A model generated the notes under the pieces. It saw only the letters and a program-made list of their open reading frames with translations. It was not told where the DNA came from and searched no databases. Both the position numbers and the translations under genes were made by a program. This document shows positions 1-5,301 of a stretch of 5,859 bases of DNA, one piece after another; position 1 is the stretch's first letter; every line of letters starts with the position of its first letter. Source of the stretch: a bacterium (lineage in GTDB: Bacteria > Chloroflexota > Dormibacteria > UBA8260 > Bog-877); the NCBI GenBank assembly GCA_021817025.1, contig JAKAWF010000236.1:1-5859 (forward strand). Reading direction: 5' to 3'.

Positions 1-285
1 GTAGCCACTGGCTCTCAGGAGCGCCTTGCGCAGCCACTGGAGGCCCAGAACCAACAGCAGACTCCCCACCACCAAGCGCAGCACGTCGAGGGGGACGTAG
101 TGGATCAGGGCCGGCCCCAGCAGAGCAACCAGGATCGCCAGGCAGACCGCTGCCACGGCGGCCCCCTCCAAGGCCGAACGCCAGCCCCGGGTGAAGCCCG
201 CCGCCATCACGATCGTGAGCGCCTCCACCATCTCGACAGCACACGCGCCGAAGACCGCCAGCGCCACCAGCACCGTACCTGTCAC
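1..285 (-). CDS. COG4280-like integral membrane protein, N-terminal part (runs off the left edge)
   Basis: The 95 codons visible on the minus strand begin with GTG at 285-283 and read without a stop to the left edge. The start is supported by GGGGAGG at 300-294, 8 nt upstream. The protein is strongly hydrophobic. It has a first membrane segment at about residues 3-20, a second at about 38-60 and a third at about 68-85, followed by a basic patch (WLRKALLR). The acidic motif EMVEALTIV at the end of the first segment and the spacing of later segments resemble the uncharacterised membrane family COG4280, as I remember it. The reaction or substrate is unknown; the location should be the cytoplasmic membrane. 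A distant relation to multi-span cation exchangers of the GDT1/UPF0016 kind is conceivable, but their ExGD motif is not visible here. The start codon overlaps the stop of a doubtful small upstream ORF (GTGA). Confidence 0.75.
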   Translation of the reverse strand, partial: MTGTVLVALAVFGACAVEMVEALTIVMAAGFTRGWRSALEGAAVAAVCLAILVALLGPALIHYVPLDVLRLVVGSLLLVLGLQWLRKALLRASGY

Positions 286-533
286 AAGCCCAGCCTCCCC
301 GGCAGCCCCAGTGTCAATCCGGGGAGGGCCGGCGCCAGGCGGTCACCGGCCCGGGAAGAACTGCGGTTGAGTTGCTGGCGTTTGGCCCGCGCGGGATTGG
401 TTCGAGCCGGCCCGACCAGCCGCCGCGAGTCCACGGCCAGCGCGCCGGGCACAGGCAGCGCGCGGTTCTCACCCCGTTCGCTCATGGCCCTGCCGCCAAC
501 TTCGGCGCACCTCCCAGGGACCCAGGCGTCCAC
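282..533 (-). CDS. Doubtful small ORF, basic and proline-rich, overlapping the next start codon
   Basis: An open frame of 83 codons starts at ATG 533, or 67 codons if it starts at the internal ATG reading MSERGENRALP. It ends in TGA at 284-282, which overlaps the GTG start of the COG4280-like gene in a GTGA arrangement. In favour: this coupling geometry and mostly G/C third codon positions. Against: I recognise no family, the composition is dominated by Arg, Ala, Pro and Gly as in spurious frames of GC-rich DNA, and the start has only a loose purine run (AGGGGG) close upstream. A TACGAT hexamer at 545-540 could be a -10 box that would give an almost leaderless message from ATG 533, but no convincing -35 accompanies it. 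No membrane segment or metal-binding motif is visible. Function is unknown and it may not be a gene. Confidence 0.3.
   Translation of the reverse strand: MDAWVPGRCAEVGGRAMSERGENRALPVPGALAVDSRRLVGPARTNPARAKRQQLNRSSSRAGDRLAPALPGLTLGLPGRLGL
294..300 (-). promoter_or_regulatory. Ribosome binding site of the COG4280-like gene
   Basis: The minus strand reads GGGGAGG, 8 nt before the GTG at 285. This decides the GTG start, since no ATG lies nearby in that frame. Confidence 0.6.
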
Positions 534-814
534 CCCCTGATCGTACCAACTGCCGTTAGCGGCGGGGCCAAGGGAGAGGCCCGGTCACGGGCACGCCCGG
601 GCGGCCAAGCGGCGCCGACGCGGGGCAGATGCCGTTGGCTGGCACGCCCGGCGCAGGGCTGGTGCCTCTCCCATCGCCTGCGGCACGGGCCCACGCCTGC
701 GCCTCGAGCCCCTCGCCGTGCGCGGCGAGCTACCGGACGACAACCGGGCACGCCCCAAACCGTCGGGACCCCGGCTCGAGCCCGGGAGCCTTGCCACCCC
801 GACGTCGGAACCTC
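534..814. other. Stretch without a recognisable gene
   Basis: This segment lies between the 3' end of the broken pstA and the small ORF. Frames open here on both strands give Arg/Ala/Pro-rich translations with no family resemblance. A 10-bp palindrome GGCTCGAGCC (773-782) and a GCCCGG/CCGGGC pair (579-584 and 597-602) are present, but neither has a following T-run, so I do not call a terminator. phoU, a common pst neighbour, is not seen here. Confidence 0.5.
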
Positions 815-1579
815 TCAGCTGGGCAGCTGCGCGGCGTAGCGAGCAGCCCGGCGGCCCACCATCCGGCCCACACCGATCAGGATCAGGATCAGGATCATCG
901 CCAGGATGATCAGGCCGGCCGCCCCCGCCACCTCGTGCTCCAATCGGGTGGGCAGGGTGGCGTTCAGGTAGACGACCTAGGTCAGGCAGCCGAGGGGATG
1001 CTGGAACAGGGAGAGGGTCAGGTTCTGGTCGGTGAACCCCACCGTGTAGAGAAGGGGCGCCGTCTCGCCCACCGCGATCGCCAGCGCCACCACCAGACCG
1101 GATGCGATCGCGGGGATGGCGGGCGGCAGCAACGCCCGGTGCAGGGTGGTGACCCGGGACAGACCCAGGGCGATCGCCGCGTCTCGCAACGTGCTCGGCA
1201 CCTGCAACAGCGCCACCTCTGTGGTCTTCACCACGTATGGCAGCACGATCGCCGAGACCGCCAGGATCGCTGCCAGCAGTGAGAATCCCCAGCGGAGTTC
1301 TTGGTCCAAGACAATGTACCCGACCAAGCCGACCACTATCGACGGAATCCCGGCCAGAGTCTCGTAGCCAAGCCGCAGGACGCCATCCCTCACAGGGCCC
1401 GCGAACTCCGCCAGCCAGATGCCCCCCGCGATCCCGACCGGACCGGCCACGACCAGGATTCCCGCCATCAGCAGCACGCTTCCCAAGATCGTGTTCTGGA
1501 GCCCGTTGGTGGCTGTGGTCGCGGTCATCAGGTGCAGGTTGAGGGCCGGGGCGGACTGCTCCAGCAGGCTGGCGCCCAT
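815..1579 (-). pseudogene. pstA: pstA, phosphate ABC transporter permease; 5'-truncated and interrupted by an in-frame amber codon
   Basis: PstA is one of two membrane permeases of the high-affinity phosphate importer PstSCAB. The recognisable homology starts near SAPALNL and continues through membrane segments (for example GSVLLMAGILVVAGPVGIAGG) to the permease EAA loop region (DAAIALG, then LLPPAIPAI) and the GETAPLL motif. TAG at 979-977 then interrupts the frame after LGCLT. Reading past it in the same frame restores PstA-like sequence (VVYLNATLPT, then a last membrane segment rich in Ile/Leu) up to TGA at 817-815, so the gene once extended to there. The 5' end is also damaged: the first membrane segment expected before SAPALNL is absent. 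The DNA just upstream encodes a lipoprotein signal peptide in another frame. ATG 1579-1577 is merely the nearest in-frame ATG and lacks a ribosome binding site. A sequencing error could explain the TAG but not the missing start. Confidence 0.85.
875..898. repeat. Four tandem copies of a GATCAG hexamer
   Basis: GATCAG occurs at 875-880, 881-886 and 887-892, followed by GATCAT at 893-898. On the minus strand it encodes alternating Ile and Leu in the last membrane segment of the pstA remnant. It is a simple slippage-prone repeat whose unit keeps the frame. No other role is evident. Confidence 0.8.
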
Positions 1580-1788
1580 GGCCAGCGAGGGGTGCTGGGA
1601 TTGCCGGTGGCGGCCGCGACCGGACTGCCGGCGCGGCTGCTCTGAGCAGGATGGGCGGCGGCAGTGGCACCACAGGCGCTGAGCGCCAGCGCGCAGGCGC
1701 CGATGACGACCGGCACGACGCCGGGGCGGGGACGCCCAGAAATCCAGGGCGCATTGAATCCTCCCATAGAAATTTGGTGTTCCTTCAT
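1528..1788 (-). pseudogene. 5' fragment of a lipoprotein gene, probably pstS, joined to the pstA remnant
   Basis: The frame from ATG 1788 encodes a typical lipoprotein export signal: basic residues (GRPRPG, residues 18-23), a hydrophobic core (VVPVVIGACALA) and a lipobox LSAC with the lipidated Cys at residue 39. An Ala/Ser/Pro/Gly linker follows to about residue 65 (near 1594). Beyond that the frame merely reads pstA DNA in the wrong register and stops at 1528. Position next to pstB and pstA makes the phosphate-binding protein PstS the natural candidate, but nothing of the mature binding domain remains, so this is inference. ATG 1788 has no good ribosome binding site. A strong one (GGGAGG, 1765-1760) serves ATG 1754 in a different frame, so a further small indel near the start is possible. 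It could instead be another lipoprotein. Confidence 0.6.
1760..1765 (-). promoter_or_regulatory. Ribosome binding site that serves an out-of-frame ATG
   Basis: GGGAGG on the minus strand lies 5 nt before ATG 1754-1752. That ATG opens a frame (MRPGFLGVPAP) that does not encode the lipoprotein signal; the signal lies in the frame of ATG 1788. Either the site is decorative, or the reading frame was shifted between about 1750 and 1720. Confidence 0.4.
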
Positions 1789-1817
1789 CGAACCGCGGCG
1801 GGGCGTCCCCCTGGCAG

Positions 1818-2597
1818 TTAAGCCGTTCGTCCCTCAAGGTAGGCGCGGCTGCGCGCGTCAGCAGGGCTGTCGAAGAAATCGCGGACCGGAGCTTGCTCGA
1901 TGGCCTCCCCTGCCATCATGAAGAGAACGTCGTCGGCGCAACGGGCCGCCTGTTGCAGATTGTGGGTGACGAATACCACCGTCTTGCGGCCGCGGAACCC
2001 AGCTATCAACTCCTCGATGCGACCCGTGCCGTAGGGGTCGAGCGACGATGTGGGCTCGTCGAGCAGCAACACCTCGGGTTCCACCGCCAGGGCCATGCAC
2101 AGGAGCTGCTGCTGGCCCCCGGAGAGCATGAAGGGAGAAGTCCCGAGACGGTCGTGAACCGCGTCCCAGAGGCCGACATCCCGAAGCAGACCCTCGGTCT
2201 TGGCCCTCACCTCACTGCGCTGCCAGAGACCGCGGATGCGCGCCCCCAGGGAGACGTTTTCCTGGATGCTCTGGGGAAACGGATTGGGCCGCTGGAAGAG
2301 CATCCCCATCCGCCGGCGAAGGTCCCGGACGTCGATGCCCCGGCCATAGATACTCCTGCCCTCCAGCGGAATGCTCCCGTCGAGCCGGAATCCGGGCCGA
2401 TGATCGTGCAGCCGGTTGATGGTGCGCAGCAGCGTGGTCTTGCCGCAGCCGGTGGGTCCGATGAGGGCGGTGACCTTGTCCCTTGCGATCCGGGCCGAGA
2501 CCCCGTTCAGAACCTGGCTGGCTCCGAAGCCGACCCGCGCGTCCTTGAGCGTGACCGCTCCCTCGCCGGTGCCGGCCGCCTGGCCCCCAACCTCCAT
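1818..2597 (-). CDS. pstB: PstB, ATP-binding protein of the phosphate ABC transporter, with an altered signature helix
   Basis: PstB hydrolyses ATP in the cytoplasm to drive phosphate import through PstA/PstC. From ATG 2597 the product has 259 residues, a usual PstB length. Visible motifs: Walker A GPTGCGKT (47-54), Q-loop FQRPNPFP (Gln102), signature LSGGQ (158-162), Walker B VLLLDEP (176-182), D-loop SSLD (184-187), H-loop His212 in VFVTHN, and the PstB-type tail AYLEGRTA. ATG 2597 is chosen because GGAGGG lies 7 nt upstream; the frame is open back to a TTG at 2645, with poorer sites. An oddity follows the signature. The family usually reads QQQRLCIARALAVEP, whereas here it is QQQLLCMALAVEP: two residues shorter and without both arginines. 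That helix contacts the nucleotide and permeases, so activity is doubtful. Its partner genes downstream are broken. The gene follows fabF by 119 nt on the same strand. Confidence 0.93.
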   Translation of the reverse strand: MEVGGQAAGTGEGAVTLKDARVGFGASQVLNGVSARIARDKVTALIGPTGCGKTTLLRTINRLHDHRPGFRLDGSIPLEGRSIYGRGIDVRDLRRRMGMLFQRPNPFPQSIQENVSLGARIRGLWQRSEVRAKTEGLLRDVGLWDAVHDRLGTSPFMLSGGQQQLLCMALAVEPEVLLLDEPTSSLDPYGTGRIEELIAGFRGRKTVVFVTHNLQQAARCADDVLFMMAGEAIEQAPVRDFFDSPADARSRAYLEGRTA

Positions 2598-2604
2598 CAC
2601 TGTG

Positions 2605-2610
2605 CCCTCC
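2605..2610 (-). promoter_or_regulatory. Ribosome binding site of pstB
   Basis: GGAGGG on the minus strand, 7 nt before ATG 2597. It favours this start over the ATGs at 2612 and 2618 and the TTG at 2645, which lack such a site. Confidence 0.55.
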
Positions 2611-2663
2611 ATAAGCATGACCGCAGCGTATGGAGGCGCTACCAAGCCCTGGTTATGTGAAAG

Positions 2664-2688
2664 CTAGGCCGCGGTCAAGGCGGCCTGG
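2664..2688 (-). terminator. Candidate terminator hairpin after fabF
   Basis: A perfect 7-bp GC-rich stem (AGGCCGC 2666-2672 with GCGGCCT 2680-2686) encloses a 7-nt loop. One wobble and one further pair extend it to 2664-2688. It lies about 30 nt downstream of the fabF stop on the minus strand. The trailing sequence AGCTTTC is only weakly U-rich, so termination may be partial, or this may just be a structured spacer before pstB. Confidence 0.35.
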
Positions 2689-2716
2689 GAGCCGGTCCGC
2701 CCCAGCCGGCGCGGCG

Positions 2717-3979
2717 TCAGTCGGGGAGGTGGCGAAAGGCGAGACAGGCGTTGTGGCCGCCGAAACCGAAAGAGTTGTTGAGCACCAGCTTGGGCTGGAC
2801 CAGACGGGCCCCCTCCGTCACGTAGTCCAGGTCACACTCTGGGTCTGGGGTCTCGTAGTTGATGGTGGGAGGCACCCGGCCATCGACGATCGCCATCACT
2901 GAGAACACCGATTCGATTGCCCCCGCCGCGCCCAGGCTGTGTCCGGTCATCGACTTGGTGGAGGAGACGGGAATCTGAAAGGCCCGTGCTCCCAGGACGC
3001 CCTTGATGGCGGCGGTCTCGGCCGCGTCGTTGAGGGCGGTCGAGGTGCCATGGGCGTTGATGTGGTCGACATCCTCGGCGCTGGCGCCAGCCTTCTCCAG
3101 GGCCCGTTGCATCGCCCGGCGGGCACCTCGGCCGGTCGGCTCCGGGGCCGTCAGGTGGTAGGCGTCGGCACTGGCGCCATAGCCGGCGACCTCGGCCAGG
3201 ATCGGGGCCCCGCGCCGACGCGCGTGCTCGTATTCCTCCAGCACCAGAATCCCGCAGGCCTCGGCCACCACGAAACCGTCCCTGCCGGCATCGAAGGGCC
3301 GGCTGGCGTGCTCGGGGTCATCGTTGCGCTGGGACAGCGCCCGCATGGAGCTGAACGCCCCCACCGCCAGGGGCGTGATCGTCGCCTCGCTGCCCCCTGC
3401 GATGCAGGCGACGGCGTCCCCCCGGCGGATGATCTCGGCGGCCTCTCCGATGGCATGGGCGCCGCTGGCGCAGGCTGAGACCAGCCCAAAATTGGGCCCA
3501 CTGGCTCCGAAGCGCATGGCGATCTCCCCCGCGGCGATGTCCACCATGATCATCGGGACCGTGAAGGGGCTGAGCCTGCGAGGGCCCTTCTCGGCAAGAG
3601 TGAGAGTGGCCTCCTCCATCACCTTGAGGCCTCCGATCCCGGATCCCACTATCACCCCCACCTCGTCGCGGTTGGAATCGTCGACGACAAGCCCGGACTG
3701 ATCCATGGCCTCGCTGGTCGCGGCCAGCGCAAACTGGGTGAAGCGGGCGGTTCGGTTCACCTGCTTGCGGTCGATGAAATCGGTGGGGTCGAAGTCCAGA
3801 ACCTCGCCAGCCATCTGGGAACCAAAGGGCGATGGATCGAAGCAGCTGATTCTGGCGATGCCGTTGCGCCCGCCACAGATAGCCTCCCAGCTGGCACCGA
3901 CCCCCACCCCCACCGGCGTCACGGCCCCCATGCCAGTGACCACCACCCGGCCCGACCGCCCCTCGTCTCGACCGCTCAA
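2717..3979 (-). CDS. fabF: FabF, beta-ketoacyl-ACP synthase II
   Basis: FabF condenses malonyl-ACP with a growing acyl-ACP, the elongation step of cytoplasmic type II fatty acid synthesis. The product has 420 residues, close to the family norm. It carries the full thiolase-fold active site: nucleophile Cys170 in SACASGAHAIG, His310 in NAHGTSTALND, Lys342 in STKSMTGHS and His347 in GHSLGAAG, plus the C-terminal NNSFGFGGHN loop (401-410). The two histidines with one Cys mark a KAS I/II enzyme rather than FabH. The start is TTG at 3979. Its TTGA overlaps the fabH stop by 4 nt, and AGGAGGA lies 6 nt upstream inside the end of fabH, so the two are translationally coupled. A small deviation is EACG (240-243) where EGAG is usual. 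It could be a KAS I variant by substrate, but FabF is the better name. Confidence 0.97.
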   Translation of the reverse strand: MSGRDEGRSGRVVVTGMGAVTPVGVGVGASWEAICGGRNGIARISCFDPSPFGSQMAGEVLDFDPTDFIDRKQVNRTARFTQFALAATSEAMDQSGLVVDDSNRDEVGVIVGSGIGGLKVMEEATLTLAEKGPRRLSPFTVPMIMVDIAAGEIAMRFGASGPNFGLVSACASGAHAIGEAAEIIRRGDAVACIAGGSEATITPLAVGAFSSMRALSQRNDDPEHASRPFDAGRDGFVVAEACGILVLEEYEHARRRGAPILAEVAGYGASADAYHLTAPEPTGRGARRAMQRALEKAGASAEDVDHINAHGTSTALNDAAETAAIKGVLGARAFQIPVSSTKSMTGHSLGAAGAIESVFSVMAIVDGRVPPTINYETPDPECDLDYVTEGARLVQPKLVLNNSFGFGGHNACLAFRHLPD

Positions 3980-5133
3980 GCCGGCTCCTCCTGCCCGGTG
4001 GCCACAGCACCGAGGGCTTGGTCCCGGTGAATCTCCGATCTCCGCGTGGCCCCGGCGGGATCGTCTATCCCAATCGCAGTGGACCCCCAGCGCAGCAGTA
4101 TCCCGCCCCAGGTCAGCCCGGCGCCGAAGGCTACCAGACAGACCAGGTCACCGTCATGACAGCGGCCCTCGTCGGCGGCTGCGGCCAGCGCCAGAGGGAT
4201 CGACGCCGAAGAGGTGTTGCCGACCCACTCCAGATTGCTGGCGAATCGCTCGATCGGGAAGTCGAGGCGGCCGGCGGCGGTGGCCAGGATCCGGGAATTG
4301 GCCTGATGAGGCACCATCATCGCGATCTGGTCCGGACTCGTCCCCGCCGCCTCCGCCAAGCGGATCACCACCTCCTCCAGGATCTTGGTGCTGAAGCGGA
4401 AGACCTCGCGCCCGTTCATGGTCACCACCCTTCCCAGCGCCCGCGGGGACACCGTGAAGGCGGGCATCTGCGGGGGTTGGGCGGCGACCTGGAACGGCAG
4501 CGTCGACAGCGCCCCAGCGCCCCCTCCATCGGCGCCGATGTCGATCGCGACCATCTCGCTGCCGCGAGCCTCCGGTCCTCCCACCAGGAAGGCTCCCGCC
4601 CCATCCCCGAACAGAACCGCGGTCGACCGATCCGACCAGTCGAGCAAACGGCTGAAGACCTCGGCGGCGACCACCAGGACTCGGCGACTGAGCCCGGTGT
4701 GGATCAGCGACTGGGCCAGGGCCAAACCGTAAATGGCGCCTGAGCAGGCGGCCTGGACGTCGAAGGCGGGCCCGTGCGGGCAGCCCAAGTCCGCCTGGAG
4801 CCTGCAGGCCAGGGACGGAAAGGTCTCGTCTGGGGAACTGCTCGAGCAGATCACGGTATCGACCTCGGCGGGGGAGATGCCGGCGGCGGCAAGGGCAGCC
4901 CTCGAGGCCCGCGCCGCCAGTTGCAGGAGGGTCTCCTCGGGGGCCGCGACCCGGCGTTCACGGATGCCGGTCCGGCTGGAGATCCACTCGTCCGAGGTGT
5001 CCAGGAAGCGCTCGATGTCGGTGTTTGAAATCAGCATCTGGGGCAGGGCGCTGCCCACAGCCATGACCCGGCAGCCGAAGGCGGCCGGACCCGTCCCGCG
5101 ATCAGCGGGCTGAGCGGTCCACACAGGTCCCAT
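3976..5133 (-). CDS. fabH: FabH, beta-ketoacyl-ACP synthase III
   Basis: FabH condenses an acyl-CoA primer with malonyl-ACP to start fatty acid synthesis. All three catalytic residues are present: Cys130 in VQAACSGAIYG, His276 in VPHQANSRI and Asn306 in VGNTSSAS. Other family marks are the N-terminal TSDEWISSRTGIRERR (46-61) and FGDGAGAFLV (175-184). From ATG 5133 the product has 385 residues, longer than the usual 310-340. The excess is about 15 residues before the first strand (GCRVMAVGSALP) and about 35 hydrophilic residues after GGILLRWG (343-350). The start is uncertain: ATG 5133 has GGGGAG only 3 nt upstream, while an in-frame TTG at 5151 has GGAGGT 3 nt upstream; ATG 5064 would cut into the fold. 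The open frame above 5133 is only the antisense of accD. The gene is coupled to fabF and divergent from accD. Confidence 0.95.
   Translation of the reverse strand: MGPVWTAQPADRGTGPAAFGCRVMAVGSALPQMLISNTDIERFLDTSDEWISSRTGIRERRVAAPEETLLQLAARASRAALAAAGISPAEVDTVICSSSSPDETFPSLACRLQADLGCPHGPAFDVQAACSGAIYGLALAQSLIHTGLSRRVLVVAAEVFSRLLDWSDRSTAVLFGDGAGAFLVGGPEARGSEMVAIDIGADGGGAGALSTLPFQVAAQPPQMPAFTVSPRALGRVVTMNGREVFRFSTKILEEVVIRLAEAAGTSPDQIAMMVPHQANSRILATAAGRLDFPIERFASNLEWVGNTSSASIPLALAAAADEGRCHDGDLVCLVAFGAGLTWGGILLRWGSTAIGIDDPAGATRRSEIHRDQALGAVATGQEEPA
3986..3992 (-). promoter_or_regulatory. Ribosome binding site of fabF, inside the fabH 3' end
   Basis: AGGAGGA on the minus strand, 6 nt before the TTG at 3979. 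This strong site decides a TTG start that would otherwise be easy to miss. Confidence 0.75.
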
Positions 5134-5160
5134 CGGCTCCCCAAGGCTCAAAGCACCTCC

Positions 5161-5203
5161 AAGGTTACGGCTCGGCAGGGATTGGAGGCCAGGCCGTAAC
5201 CTT
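5161..5203. promoter_or_regulatory. Perfect 11-bp inverted repeat between fabH and accD, candidate operator
   Basis: AAGGTTACGGC (5161-5171) is matched exactly by its inverse GCCGTAACCTT (5193-5203), with a 21-bp spacer. The arm centres are 32 bp apart, about three helical turns, so both would face the same side of the DNA. It lies in the divergent gap, where a dimeric regulator could act on both fabH-fabF and accD. The left arm abuts the GGAGG at 5160-5156 ahead of fabH, so a transcript hairpin affecting fabH translation is the alternative. I cannot assign a regulator, and no clear -35/-10 pair is visible on either strand here. Confidence 0.6.
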
Positions 5204-5290
5204 TCGGGCGACCCAGGACTCTGCTTGCGTCGGTCTGACGCCCAGGCGCCCGGGGCGGCGGCGATGCGGCGGCGCGGAAAGCTCGTCAAG

Positions 5291-5296
5291 GGAGGA
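5291..5296 (+). promoter_or_regulatory. Ribosome binding site of accD
   Basis: GGAGGA (within AAGGGAGGA), ending 5 nt before ATG 5302; it fixes the accD start. Confidence 0.7.
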
Positions 5297-5301
5297 CGTG
5301 G

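Noticed and set aside
773..782. Palindrome GGCTCGAGCC downstream of the pstA remnant as a terminator
   Set aside because: It has no room for a loop without opening much of the stem, and no T-run follows on either strand.
372..839. A 155-codon plus-strand frame over the left intergenic region
   Set aside because: Low-complexity Arg/Pro/Ala composition with no motif or ribosome binding site; expected by chance in GC-rich DNA.
585..1754. A 389-codon open frame on the minus strand across the pst remnant
   Set aside because: Its translation is an Arg/Gly/Pro-rich shadow of pstA with no family resemblance; the membrane-protein signal is in another frame.
977..1837. A 286-codon minus-strand frame that would make pstA start inside the end of pstB
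   Set aside because: The first 85 or so residues are charged, Arg-rich and unrelated to PstA, and there is no ribosome binding site; only the part from about 1579 down is PstA.
1893..2660. A 255-codon plus-strand frame opposite pstB
   Set aside because: It is fully antisense to pstB, whose ABC motifs are unmistakable.
5227..5241. Small hairpin GCGTC/GACGC upstream of accD as a leader element
   Set aside because: A 5-bp stem is common by chance at this GC content and nothing else supports it.
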